DNA of 64,000 bases from an uncultured Alphaproteobacteria bacterium (GCA_902525035.1 CABZFN010000004.1:62001-126000); one strand, 5' to 3'; counted from the stretch's first letter, positions 29,457-39,849 are shown. Translations and numbers: made by a program. The notes: generated by a model not told the origin, from the letters alone.

Positions 29457-30545
29457 CTAAATGTCGAGAGCCCTAACATCATCAGGATTCCAGCTTAAAT
29501 TTAATAAGTCTCCCTCTTTATGACTAAAACTTCCTTCATTTGGAACTTTCACAATAAATTCATCATTTCCACAAACGTTTAATCTTGCTCTTATATGATC
29601 GCCTAAATATATTAATTCTTGAATCTTACCTTCAAAATTATTTGATTCTGGATTTGTACTGTCAATAGTAACTCTTTCTGGTCTTATTGAAAGTTGAGTT
29701 TTGTCACCTTTTTCATTTACATTTATTTTTAATGCTTTTACTTTTCCAAAACCATTATCAAGTTCAACTGTACATGTATCTCCATTAACATCTGTTACCA
29801 CTCCGTTAAGAGTATTATTTTCTCCAATAAATTTGGCAACAAATGAATTCTCAGGTTTTTCATATAAAATATCTGGTGTCGATAATTGTTGAACAACTCC
29901 GTCATTAAATACAGCTATTCTGTTTGACATTGTTAGCGCTTCGCTTTGATCGTGTGTAACATATACAACTGTTATTCCTATCCTATCGTGAATATGCTTA
30001 ATTTCATATTGCATTTGTTCTCTTAAATTTTTATCAAGGGCACCTAGAGGTTCATCCATTAATACCAAACGTGGTTCAAAGACAAGTGCTCTAGCTAAAG
30101 CAACTCTTTGCTGTTGACCTCCAGATAATTGTGCTGGAAATCTGGTACCAAAATTACCAAGCTCAACCATATCAAGTGCCTTCTGTACTTTTTCTTTTGT
30201 CTCGGGTTTTGATATTTTTCTCACTTCCAAAGGAAAGGATAAATTTTCTTCAACTGTCATATGAGGAAATAAAGCATAATTTTGAAATACCATTCCAATT
30301 TCTCTTTCATAAGGAGGTATTTTACTTATTGGTTTATTATCTAAAAATATTTCACCATTTGTAGGTGTTTCAAATCCAGCTAACATCATCAAAGTTGTTG
30401 TTTTACCTGATCCAGATGGACCCAACATTGTTACAAATTCACCTTTAGCAATATCTAAATTTAGATTTTTTACTACTAGTACTTCACCATCATAACTTTT
30501 ATCTATCTTTTCAAATTTTACGAAACTTTGAGATGGATTATTCAT
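29457..30545 (-). CDS. ABC transporter ATP-binding protein (PotA-like)
   Basis: Walker A GPSGSGKTTT, signature LSGGQQQRVALARAL, Walker B LVLMDEPLGALD, C-terminal TOBE-like region; start trimmed to MNNPSQSF. Confidence 0.92.
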   Translation of the reverse strand: MNNPSQSFVKFEKIDKSYDGEVLVVKNLNLDIAKGEFVTMLGPSGSGKTTTLMMLAGFETPTNGEIFLDNKPISKIPPYEREIGMVFQNYALFPHMTVEENLSFPLEVRKISKPETKEKVQKALDMVELGNFGTRFPAQLSGGQQQRVALARALVFEPRLVLMDEPLGALDKNLREQMQYEIKHIHDRIGITVVYVTHDQSEALTMSNRIAVFNDGVVQQLSTPDILYEKPENSFVAKFIGENNTLNGVVTDVNGDTCTVELDNGFGKVKALKINVNEKGDKTQLSIRPERVTIDSTNPESNNFEGKIQELIYLGDHIRARLNVCGNDEFIVKVPNEGSFSHKEGDLLNLSWNPDDVRALDI

Positions 30546-30611
30546 ATTATATGTTTGTAATGATGCTTGAATAACTGGGCGAAACCAAATAGTCAAAAGT
30601 TAATTTTAAAA

Positions 30612-31475
30612 ATGTTCATATTTGGTGTTATTTTTGCTTTAATTGCCGGAATTTTATTTGGCTTAATTGGGCCTACTACTAAAATAGCTTATAATGCAGG
30701 TGCATCAGTAGGTTTAGCTATTTTTTTACGTTATGCAGTTGCTTCAATTATAATATTACCTTTTATACCTTATCAAAAAAATCTTCTTAGTAATTTTAAA
30801 AAAAATATAAATTTATTTTTATTGATTTCAGTTGGTTCAATATTTTTAACCCTAGGATTATTAACTTCAGTTATATTTATCGAGGTAAGTCTTACTATCC
30901 TTATATTTTGTCTTTATCCAATATATGTACTTTTATATTCAATTATTATTGATAAGGAAAAAATTTATTTGACTGTAAAAATTCTTTTCTTTTTAACATT
31001 TTTGGGAATTATTTTAGTTTTAGGACCATCTTTAAAAGTAATAAATTTTGTAGGTATTTTTTTAGCTTTTCTTGCTTCTCTTGGAGCTACAAGCATGATT
31101 GTAACAAATCAAAAAATGTCATTAAAGGGTATATCACCTATACCAATAAATATATTTATAAATGTTTTTAATACTATTTTCTTTTTTGTAATATTAAAAA
31201 TATTTTTTTCTTTAAATTTTAATTTTGATATCGGCATTTATCTTTTAATTTTAATTCCTTCAATTTGTTATAGTTTGGCACTGTTATCACAATTAATTGC
31301 TATTCCAAAAATTGGTCAATCATATACAGCTTTATTTTTATACTTAGAACCCGTGGTGGGTGTACTTGGTGCTGTTTTTTTATTAAAGGAAAATTTAGAA
31401 ACTTATCAAATAATTGGCGCTTCTATTGTAATATTAAGTTTATTATCTGCTTCTTTTATTAGTAGTAGAAATTAA
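30612..31475 (+). CDS. EamA/DMT-family transporter
   Basis: About ten TM helices, internal repeat; ORF-track start at 30567 is TTG and overlaps the divergent gene region, ATG at 30612 precedes the first TM. Confidence 0.8.
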   Translation: MFIFGVIFALIAGILFGLIGPTTKIAYNAGASVGLAIFLRYAVASIIILPFIPYQKNLLSNFKKNINLFLLISVGSIFLTLGLLTSVIFIEVSLTILIFCLYPIYVLLYSIIIDKEKIYLTVKILFFLTFLGIILVLGPSLKVINFVGIFLAFLASLGATSMIVTNQKMSLKGISPIPINIFINVFNTIFFFVILKIFFSLNFNFDIGIYLLILIPSICYSLALLSQLIAIPKIGQSYTALFLYLEPVVGVLGAVFLLKENLETYQIIGASIVILSLLSASFISSRN

Positions 31476-32458
31476 AATTGATTTTTCATAAAGTTAAACC
31501 AATTCTGCCCAATAATTTTTGTGGAAACTTTTTCTGGAATATTATTTTCACACATTAAATTAAATAAATTATTTAAGTCACTTGGTTGTGTATACCAACT
31601 AGGTAACTTTGGCCATTTAGGGTTTTTATCTTTAGATTCACCATAGTCAATATCTTTGGTCCACTTACCATTTCTCATCCACATAACTACATCGTCAGAC
31701 CAATTTAAACAAAGATCAGACCCTATCCCAATATTATCTTCACCAATTAAGTTTACTAACTCATTAATCATTTCACAAAAATCTTCTATGGTGCAATCAC
31801 CCAAATTTTTAAGATGGTAAGGATATAAACTTAAACCAATAAAACCATTTTTTTTAACAAGTTTTTTTAAAATATCTGTATCAATGTTTCTTTTCGATTT
31901 GTGAAAGAAGCTTGGATTAGCATGAGAAATTGCGACAGGCTTATTTGAAACTTCAATAGCATCAAGACAAGTTTGCTTACCTGCATGACTCAAGTCTACA
32001 ATCATTCCAAGACGATTCATTTCTTCAATAACAGCTTTTCCAAATCGTGACACACCTGAATCTTTAGGCTCAAAGCATCCTCCGGCAAGTGGTGTCTGAT
32101 TATTATAGGTGAGTTGCATAAATCTCACACCTGCTTCAAAAAATTTTTCAATCAAAAATATATCATTAGCAATGGGGGCAGAATTTTGAAAACCAAAAAT
32201 AATCGCTACTTTATTATTTTGTTTAGCATTTATAATATCATCTGTAGATTTTGCGTGAGCAATAATATCATGGTGCTCTTTGAAAAGACGGTGCCAAAAA
32301 TTAATTTTTTCAAATGACTCTTCAGTATTTTCCCAATAGACTAATGTCACATGGATAGCAGACAATCCTGCTTGGTGGGCATTTTCAAATAATTCCCTAT
32401 TCCAATTACAATACTCGAGACCATCAATTAAAAGTATATCTTCACTTATTTTTGACAT
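31472..32458 (-). CDS. Membrane dipeptidase (peptidase M19 family)
   Basis: VDLSHAGKQTCLDAIEVSNKPVAISHANPS and IGIGSDLCLNW motifs. Confidence 0.88.
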   Translation of the reverse strand: MSKISEDILLIDGLEYCNWNRELFENAHQAGLSAIHVTLVYWENTEESFEKINFWHRLFKEHHDIIAHAKSTDDIINAKQNNKVAIIFGFQNSAPIANDIFLIEKFFEAGVRFMQLTYNNQTPLAGGCFEPKDSGVSRFGKAVIEEMNRLGMIVDLSHAGKQTCLDAIEVSNKPVAISHANPSFFHKSKRNIDTDILKKLVKKNGFIGLSLYPYHLKNLGDCTIEDFCEMINELVNLIGEDNIGIGSDLCLNWSDDVVMWMRNGKWTKDIDYGESKDKNPKWPKLPSWYTQPSDLNNLFNLMCENNIPEKVSTKIIGQNWFNFMKNQF

Positions 32459-32512
32459 AGATTAATACTTCTATTAATGAAAAAACCAAAATTAACTATA
32501 AATATTTAATAA

Positions 32513-34177
32513 ATGTTACAAAAAGTAAGAGATAACGATAACTTCATGAAACTATCAAGAATGGGATCACGTTATCCCTCGCGCCTTAGTTTTTCTAGAA
32601 GTATGTTAAGAAGATTAATTAACGACAAGTGGGAAATACATAAATCAAAATTTGATTTAGATAAAGATGGTTATGGTACAGTTGTTTATGAAATTATTAT
32701 TAATAAAGAAACTTATTCACTTGTATGCTTCTCTGCGTTTCTAGATGATAAAGATAGGAGTGATAGAGTTATTGCTGATAAATGGGATACAGCCTACACG
32801 TTACATATTGGTAAATTATCAAACGAAGATCTAAACAGATTAAAAAAAACTATTCCTCTTCAAGAATCGGGACGAAACTCTCCAAACGAATTGATTCTTA
32901 GCAGAGCAAATAAAAGTGTTAGATTGTTTCAGTATGTTGTTGATTGTCTTTCAAAAGGTAATCAGCCAGATATAAATGAAATAAATAAAGTTGGGTATTT
33001 ATTAAGAACTACTGCTGTTTATGGTAGCGGTAAATTTGGTTTATCAGATTTTACTAATACAAAAAATACAACTGTTTTCAATCAACCATTTAGGGCAGAA
33101 ATGTTGTCGGTATATTTAATCAGAGAATTTAGTGTAGAATTAGTAGAGCATGTTGCAAAGCAAATTAATCCAGAAAAGGCTGTAAAATTAGATAGAAAAA
33201 TTAAACAACATTTTGGTATTGGTAATTCAACAGGTTTAGGCATGGCACCTTTTATTATTAAACATCCAAAGTTGATTAATAAATGGATGATTCAATACAC
33301 AAAGACATTACAAAAAATTGCTCAAATTAATTTAGATAATATAGTTTTTGAAAAGTATAAAAAACTTTTGAATAAAGCTTTAAATTATCTTGAAGAAGTA
33401 AGCACAAGTGATCAATTCCAAATTAATAAAAATAAATTAACTACTGAGGATTTAAAAAAATATATTTTTTATATTAATGACCTAGATCTTTCTCAAAAAT
33501 TTAAATGGTTAGATATTTTAGATTATTGTGATTCGAATTTTAATAATGATACTCAAGAAATTGCGAGAGTACAACTAATTGAATTGTATCCTCAAGTATC
33601 AGAGGAATTAGCAGAAGATATGGCAGATGAAGAGATAATGGATATTGATGGAAATCAATCTATTGGAGATTTGAATAAAATAATCAATGATAAATATTCT
33701 TGGATAAAAAATATTGATTTTAATAACAAAGATAGCAATTATTTATTTTGGTATGTTTCAACAGCAAAGTTAGAACCTAGATTAGGTGAAAGATATAATG
33801 AACAAGGAAGTGAGTTGGAGCAAAATTTAGGAATTGCAAAAATGGTTAATGATTTATTTAAGCAAATTAAAAATATAGATGAAAATCAATTAATTTGTGA
33901 ATTTTTATTAACACATCCTGAATACAGAGGGATTGTTAAAAGAATACAATCTTTAAAAAATTATCCTTATTCGGAAGTTCAAGATAATGTTCTCGATAAA
34001 AAAACAATACCAATTGATATGTTAAGATTTAAATTATCTTTTTTTGGTGCCAATCGATATGATCCTAAGTCAGATAGATGGTTAAGAGTAAGTTTTTTTT
34101 CTGGAGCTCCTTATTTATCAGATCTAAATAATAAAAATGTTGATGAATGGGGTTTTGCAACAATGAATTCATATTAA
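32513..34177 (+). CDS. Conserved-looking protein of unknown function, 554 aa
   Basis: Long ORF with normal composition; no family recognised from the translation; overlaps the downstream DUF3726-like ORF. Confidence 0.85.
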   Translation: MLQKVRDNDNFMKLSRMGSRYPSRLSFSRSMLRRLINDKWEIHKSKFDLDKDGYGTVVYEIIINKETYSLVCFSAFLDDKDRSDRVIADKWDTAYTLHIGKLSNEDLNRLKKTIPLQESGRNSPNELILSRANKSVRLFQYVVDCLSKGNQPDINEINKVGYLLRTTAVYGSGKFGLSDFTNTKNTTVFNQPFRAEMLSVYLIREFSVELVEHVAKQINPEKAVKLDRKIKQHFGIGNSTGLGMAPFIIKHPKLINKWMIQYTKTLQKIAQINLDNIVFEKYKKLLNKALNYLEEVSTSDQFQINKNKLTTEDLKKYIFYINDLDLSQKFKWLDILDYCDSNFNNDTQEIARVQLIELYPQVSEELAEDMADEEIMDIDGNQSIGDLNKIINDKYSWIKNIDFNNKDSNYLFWYVSTAKLEPRLGERYNEQGSELEQNLGIAKMVNDLFKQIKNIDENQLICEFLLTHPEYRGIVKRIQSLKNYPYSEVQDNVLDKKTIPIDMLRFKLSFFGANRYDPKSDRWLRVSFFSGAPYLSDLNNKNVDEWGFATMNSY

Positions 34178-34863
34178 CATCTGTGAGTTACTCTTACTAT
34201 GAAGTTTACACTAATTCACAGCGAGCTTTTTCAGGATTAGGTTTCACTTATGGATCAGATGAAGATGCTGCATTTATCATAACTTGGCTTGAAGTACTTG
34301 GTTTAGACGGAATCAAATTATTAACATTAAAAATTAAAGAATTAGATAACACTTTTAATGCTAGTATAGATCCGTCAATAATAAATGATGAGTTTGATTG
34401 TAAAAATAAGTCTTCATTGATGATAGGTCCAGGATTAATTGATTATTTAATATCAAAAGTAAATAAAAAAGAAAAACTAAAATTAACTTTAAAAAATTGC
34501 AATGATCCCATATTCCTAATACCTTTGCTTTATAAGTATGCAAAAAAAAATATCAATTCACAGTTTTTGTTAGATCAAAAAGTTGTTACGCAAATAATAA
34601 ATAAAAATATTAGTATTAATAGAGATATTATTTCTATAAATTATCAAAGAAATTTTGATCTTTTGCTCACAAAGAATATTTTAAATGAAAAAAAAATGGA
34701 TATTAATATTCCATCATCAAATATAAATAATTTGCTATCTGAAGGCATAAATCCTGATAAACAATCTTGGGATCAAATATCTAAGATAGCTTTTAGAACT
34801 TTTGTACCTGAGTCAGAGGAATCTAGAGCCAAAGGTGCTGGAGGTGGTGATGCAAATGATTAA
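34147..34863 (+). CDS. DUF3726-like protein (start ambiguous: ATG 34147 or GTG 34183)
   Basis: SVSYSYYEVYTNSQRAFSGLGFTYGSDEDAAFIITWLEVLGLDGIKLL and C-terminal SRAKGAGGGDAND resemble DUF3726 ends as recalled. Confidence 0.75.
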   Translation: MGFCNNEFILTSVSYSYYEVYTNSQRAFSGLGFTYGSDEDAAFIITWLEVLGLDGIKLLTLKIKELDNTFNASIDPSIINDEFDCKNKSSLMIGPGLIDYLISKVNKKEKLKLTLKNCNDPIFLIPLLYKYAKKNINSQFLLDQKVVTQIINKNISINRDIISINYQRNFDLLLTKNILNEKKMDINIPSSNINNLLSEGINPDKQSWDQISKIAFRTFVPESEESRAKGAGGGDAND

Positions 34864-36035
34864 TTTACTAAATGCAAATCTCTTGGGACTTGAGTAAGTA
34901 ACTCGTAACCTGATTCTGTTACTCTAACTGATTCACTTAGTTCTAATCCCCACGTATCCATCCACATTCCACACATAAGATGAAAAGTAACATTAGGTTC
35001 TAAAAGTGTCTTTTCATTTTTCCGGATACTAAGTGTATGTTCTCCCCAATCAGGAGGATAACCAATACCAATTGAGTAACCAGCCCTTGACTCTTTTTCT
35101 AATCCATATTTTTCTAATACTGACCAAAAAGCAACTGCAACATTATGACAACTATTTCCTGAGTTTGTTTGTTGTAAAGCTTTCTCAATACCTTCATTTG
35201 TTATTTTTAATGTATCCGATATCTTTGGATCAGGTTTACCAACGTACACAGTTCTGGATAAGGCACAGTGATAACGATGTTTCACACCACCTAATTCAAT
35301 AATTGTTCCTTCATCATTTTTAAATTTTTTATCACTAGGAGTTAAGTGTGATGCTGATGCTGATCTACCACTTGCAAGTATTATACCTAAACCTGAATAT
35401 TCTCCTCCCATTTGTGTTGAATCATTCCCAGCAATGAGAGTATTTTGAATTTTTCCTGCAACTGTACTTTGTTTTATACCTTCTTTTATTGAATCAAATG
35501 CTGTTGTCATTCCTGCTTTCACGAGTGTGCCAGCATCTTTCATAAATTTTATTTCATTTTCAGATTTTACATATCTGACCCAATTAATTAGAAGATGCGC
35601 ATTAATAAATTTAGCATTTGTTAAATTATCTTTTAATCTCCTATGATTTTCTGCAGTATAATAATAGCTATCCATTTCGACACCAATGTTTTTACTTGAC
35701 CAATTTTTGTCTTTAATTAATTTAACTACATAATCATATGGATGTAATGGTGGTGATTGAATAAGTCGCTCGGGATAACCAAATATATTTTCTTCATCTA
35801 AAAAAGTTGTAATCCTTGCCCCATTCGAATCTTGCTTTCTTCCAAACCAAAATGGTTGATCTTCATCTATAGAAATTATTACTCCTTGTGGAACATAAAA
35901 TGACCATCCATCATAACCAGTTAGATAATTCATATTAGAAGGATCGGTAGTTAATAGAATATCAACACCTCTTTTATTCATAGACTGTTTTACTTTTGCA
36001 ATTCTTGAATTAAATTCTTCTTGTGAAAATATCAT
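34860..36035 (-). CDS. doeA: Ectoine hydrolase DoeA (M24 fold)
   Basis: TTDPSNMNYLTGYDGWSFYVPQGV, GRKQDSNGARITTFLDEENIFGYPERLIQSPPLHP, YHCALSRTVYVGKP, GYPPDWGEHTLSIR, as in DoeA. Confidence 0.87.
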   Translation of the reverse strand: MIFSQEEFNSRIAKVKQSMNKRGVDILLTTDPSNMNYLTGYDGWSFYVPQGVIISIDEDQPFWFGRKQDSNGARITTFLDEENIFGYPERLIQSPPLHPYDYVVKLIKDKNWSSKNIGVEMDSYYYTAENHRRLKDNLTNAKFINAHLLINWVRYVKSENEIKFMKDAGTLVKAGMTTAFDSIKEGIKQSTVAGKIQNTLIAGNDSTQMGGEYSGLGIILASGRSASASHLTPSDKKFKNDEGTIIELGGVKHRYHCALSRTVYVGKPDPKISDTLKITNEGIEKALQQTNSGNSCHNVAVAFWSVLEKYGLEKESRAGYSIGIGYPPDWGEHTLSIRKNEKTLLEPNVTFHLMCGMWMDTWGLELSESVRVTESGYELLTQVPRDLHLVN

Positions 36036-36054
36036 AATCTTTTAGGTAATCTTT

Positions 36055-36642
36055 TTATCTCTCTAATACTTCATATCCAAACTGATTTGCTGTTTCAAGA
36101 AGGATCTCCCAAATTGATAAAGCAAAACCTCTTGGTATATATAGACAGTAGTTTTTTGAGGATATTTTAAATAGCTTAACACTTACATGATGAATAGCCG
36201 AACTAGCCGAGGATAGGTCTGGAAAATTCTTAGACCTTAAATCAATTGGAAGATATCTATTTAAAAATAATGACGAATTATCTCCTTTAATTTCAATACC
36301 TGTGAAAGCATGGGAAATATCTAAAGTAGTTGCTATTTGCTCACTTACTTCAATTTCTTTATTAAATAACCACCATTTCAAAGGTTCCATTCTCCATAAT
36401 GATTTATTCTCAAAAACAATTCCTTTATTGAAACCGGGAATATGTTTAATTTTTAATTTTTTTATTAATAAATTGTTTATTTCTTCAATTTTATCAGGCC
36501 AACAAGCAATTTGTATAATTTCCAAACTTTTTAATTCTTTAAATGTTAAAGATTGTTTCTCGCTTGTTGAGCACTTTCCAATTTTATAAAGTGCTTCTAG
36601 TGCAGAATGTCTATGCATACATTCGTTCTCCTTTTGGATCAA
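36055..36642 (-). CDS. soxG: Sarcosine oxidase subunit gamma
   Basis: Follows and overlaps soxA; RHSALEAL start region, C-terminal YCLYIPRGFALSIWEILLETANQFG. Confidence 0.82.
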   Translation of the reverse strand: MIQKENECMHRHSALEALYKIGKCSTSEKQSLTFKELKSLEIIQIACWPDKIEEINNLLIKKLKIKHIPGFNKGIVFENKSLWRMEPLKWWLFNKEIEVSEQIATTLDISHAFTGIEIKGDNSSLFLNRYLPIDLRSKNFPDLSSASSAIHHVSVKLFKISSKNYCLYIPRGFALSIWEILLETANQFGYEVLER

Positions 36643-39568
36643 TCATATGTGGTGAAACAACTTTTAAATTCGTTTGTTTATTTCTTACAGGATCTGCACC
36701 AACTAAAGTGGTATCTTTCCATTTATCTAACCCACCTTTCACAAAACCTATTCCAATCCAATGTCTAAGTTCTGGAGAATAAGTGACTGAAGTTATTCTT
36801 CCAATACCCTGTCCTTTAATATTATTTTTTTCACACACAATTGTTCCAGCATTAAAAGTTTCCTTTAAGTTTGCAGGAAAGAAACCTACTAGAATTTCTC
36901 TATCATTATTTTTTAATACTCCTCGTTTTCTCATTGCACTTCCAATATATGATTTTTTTGTAGAAGCCATTTTGCTTAAACCAGCATCATCAATTGTTAC
37001 CCTTCCATCAAGCTCTGCAGCTGTAACATGACCTTTTTCTACTCTAAGTGCACCTAAAGCCTCTAATCCATATAAACACCCATCATATTTTTTTGCATTT
37101 TCCCAAAGTAGGTCCATCATTGTATTGGCAAAATCTGATTTAACATAGACTTCAAAAGCTAATTCACCTGAGAAACTAATTCTTGCAATTCTACAAGGAA
37201 TTTTACCTTTAAGAAAAGTTGAGGCAACACCCATAAAAAGTAAGTTATTATTAGTTATAACTGAAGAATCATCGACACAATTATTAAGAACTTCTCTAGA
37301 TTTAGGTCCTGCAACTGATACGCCTGCCCATTGTTCTGAAACACTAGTCACATTAACATTAAGATTTGTCCATCTAGTTTGTAGTAATTCTTCTAACCAT
37401 GACATTACTTTTGCAGCTTCACCTGTAGATGTCGTCATAAAATATTCATTTTCTGCTAATCTCCAAGATGTGCCATCATCCATTACAATACCGTCATCAC
37501 GTAACATTATACCGTATCTAGCTTTTCCAACTTGTAGTTTTGAAAAACCATTCGAATAGATTCTATTTAAAAATTCGCTAGAGTCTGGTCCTTGAATAGC
37601 AATCTTACCTAGAGAGGTTACATCGCAAATACCAACTGTTTTTCTTACTGTTGTTGCTTCTCTAATATAAGAGTCACTTAATGTTTCATTTTCTTTAGGA
37701 TAATACCAAGGTCTTTGATACAAACCTACTTCAATCATTTTAGCACCATGATCAGTATTCCATTGATGGATTGGTGTAACTCTTAATGGTCTAAAATGTT
37801 TTCCAACATTTCTTCCACTTAAAGCTCCAATAGAAACTGGAGTATAAGGAGGTCTGAATACTGTCGTTCCAACTTCCGGAATTTCTTTATTTAAAAGATC
37901 AGCCATTAAGGATAATCCAATAATGTTTCCCATTTTTCCCTGATCGTTAGCCATACCCAAAGTTGTATATCTTTTAAGATGTTCTACTGAAATAAAACCC
38001 TCACGGTGTGCCAGTCTTACATCATCTGAAGTAACATCGTGTTGATAATCAACAAAACTTTTTGATCTAGATTTATTATATTTTACTTCATAAAGTGGTT
38101 TTATTGGATTTTTCCATCCACCAGGTTTTGGAAAAAAATAATTTGTTTTCGAAATTCCTAAACGATTTAATGCATCAGTAGCACCTGCAACTCCAGAAGC
38201 GATACAATCATTTTTATTCCATAATCCTCTCGAAGAACCTATCATTGTGATATTCTCTTTGGTATCACTCGGTAAAAAGCATGCATTTTCATAGTCCCAT
38301 TTAGGCTTTACACCTCTATGCGATAACAAATGTACTGCAGGAGACCAACCACCTGATAATAAGACTTGATCACAATTTATTGTTTCATATTTATTAATAT
38401 TTTCACTTTTTGATATGTCTAAACTATCAATTTTTTTTGAACCATTGATATTATAAGGCACATACCCTCTTCTAATTTCAAAAGTTTTGTTGGTTTCAAT
38501 TTCAAAATTGGTTCGTGAGTCAAGAACAGTAACATTTGCTCCAGCTTCAGATAATAGTTCTGCAGTTTCATAAACAGAATCATTATTTGTAGTAATTACA
38601 ATTTTTTTACCTGTTAGTACTCCATATCTATTTAAATAATGCTTTGAAGCATTCACTGTCATTACGCCAGGAATATCATTATTATTAAATGCAATATGTC
38701 TTTCTATTGCTCCCGCACCAACAATTATATGTTTAGCTCTAATAGTCCAAAATCTTTGACGTGGTAGTGTTTTATCTGGTAACGATAAATGGTCTGTTAC
38801 TCTTTCCAATAAACCAACAACACAATTATCGTATAATCCAAATGCTGTTGTCCTAGTCATTACTTTTATACCAAGGTTTTTAATTTGATTTTCAATATGT
38901 GAGCTATCGAATTCATTTTCTGAAAGTTGATCTCCTCCAATAATGCTATCTTGCTCTACTAAAATAACATCTAGTTTTTTCTCTGCTGCCTCAATTGCGG
39001 CTGCAATACCTGATGGTCCTGAACCTACAATAATTACATCACAAAAATCGTGTGCGTGTTCATAAGAATCTGGATCAGGTAAAGTAGAAGCACTTCCCAT
39101 TCCAGCTGCTTTCCTTATAAACTTTTCAAAAAACATCCATATAGCTGTACCTTTTCCCCATTCAAAAGGTGGTATTCCCATAAAAGTTTTATAATAAAAA
39201 CCAGATGCAAAAAACCTACCTAGATAATTATTAATTCCAGCAAGGTCAAAATTTACATTGGGAAAAGCATTCTGACCACTGGCTTTTAAACCATCATATA
39301 ATTCTTGAGTAGTTGCCCTTACATTAGGATCTCTTCTATCTTTTGATCCTACAGTTACTAAAGCACCAGATTCTTCAACACCACTTGAAAATATACCTCT
39401 TGGTCTGTGATATTTAAAACTTCTTCCAACAACTCCAATATTATTAGCTAGCAATGCTGATGCTAGTGTATCACCTTCGAAACCTTTGTATTTTTTATTA
39501 TCCCAAGTAAAAGATAAAACATTATTTCTATTAATTTTTCCATAATTTTTTAATCTACTTGTTTTCAT
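36611..39568 (-). CDS. soxA: Sarcosine oxidase subunit alpha
   Basis: 985 aa; FEGDTLASALLANNIGVVGRSFKYHRPRGIFSSGVEE, GSGPSGIAAAIEA, GcvT-like C-terminal half, GERMYA end. Confidence 0.93.
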   Translation of the reverse strand: MKTSRLKNYGKINRNNVLSFTWDNKKYKGFEGDTLASALLANNIGVVGRSFKYHRPRGIFSSGVEESGALVTVGSKDRRDPNVRATTQELYDGLKASGQNAFPNVNFDLAGINNYLGRFFASGFYYKTFMGIPPFEWGKGTAIWMFFEKFIRKAAGMGSASTLPDPDSYEHAHDFCDVIIVGSGPSGIAAAIEAAEKKLDVILVEQDSIIGGDQLSENEFDSSHIENQIKNLGIKVMTRTTAFGLYDNCVVGLLERVTDHLSLPDKTLPRQRFWTIRAKHIIVGAGAIERHIAFNNNDIPGVMTVNASKHYLNRYGVLTGKKIVITTNNDSVYETAELLSEAGANVTVLDSRTNFEIETNKTFEIRRGYVPYNINGSKKIDSLDISKSENINKYETINCDQVLLSGGWSPAVHLLSHRGVKPKWDYENACFLPSDTKENITMIGSSRGLWNKNDCIASGVAGATDALNRLGISKTNYFFPKPGGWKNPIKPLYEVKYNKSRSKSFVDYQHDVTSDDVRLAHREGFISVEHLKRYTTLGMANDQGKMGNIIGLSLMADLLNKEIPEVGTTVFRPPYTPVSIGALSGRNVGKHFRPLRVTPIHQWNTDHGAKMIEVGLYQRPWYYPKENETLSDSYIREATTVRKTVGICDVTSLGKIAIQGPDSSEFLNRIYSNGFSKLQVGKARYGIMLRDDGIVMDDGTSWRLAENEYFMTTSTGEAAKVMSWLEELLQTRWTNLNVNVTSVSEQWAGVSVAGPKSREVLNNCVDDSSVITNNNLLFMGVASTFLKGKIPCRIARISFSGELAFEVYVKSDFANTMMDLLWENAKKYDGCLYGLEALGALRVEKGHVTAAELDGRVTIDDAGLSKMASTKKSYIGSAMRKRGVLKNNDREILVGFFPANLKETFNAGTIVCEKNNIKGQGIGRITSVTYSPELRHWIGIGFVKGGLDKWKDTTLVGADPVRNKQTNLKVVSPHMIDPKGERMYA

Positions 39569-39849
39569 TTATTATTTTCTACAACTTTCTTTAAATCTGG
39601 ATGACAGGGTTTCACACTTCTAATTTCATGAGTTACTGTTGAGCGTTCAATCTCTAACCACATTCTACATCCATTAGTATGATGCCATGTTTCTAATTGA
39701 AAACCTTTTATATTTTTTCTAAAAAATATTGCTTTAGTCCATTCTTTTTCAGAAGAGTCTAAAGATGGATATTTTATTGTAGCATCTCCACCATAACTAA
39801 ATTCACTATGATCTCTTTCACCACAATAAGGACAATTGATTCTAATCAT
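39565..39849 (-). CDS. soxD: Sarcosine oxidase subunit delta
   Basis: 94 aa; MIRINCPYCGERDHSEFSYGGDA and WHHTNGCRMWLEIERSTVTHEI. Confidence 0.93.
   Translation of the reverse strand: MIRINCPYCGERDHSEFSYGGDATIKYPSLDSSEKEWTKAIFFRKNIKGFQLETWHHTNGCRMWLEIERSTVTHEIRSVKPCHPDLKKVVENNK

Noticed and set aside
34860-36035. Creatinase, suggested by adjacency to sarcosine oxidase
   Set aside because: Sequence carries DoeA-specific segments (TDPSNMNYLTGYDGWSFYV, GYPPDWGEHTLSIR), so ectoine hydrolase is favoured
36302-36782. Plus-strand ORFs of 95 and 79 aa
   Set aside because: Antisense to soxG/soxA, which are strongly supported
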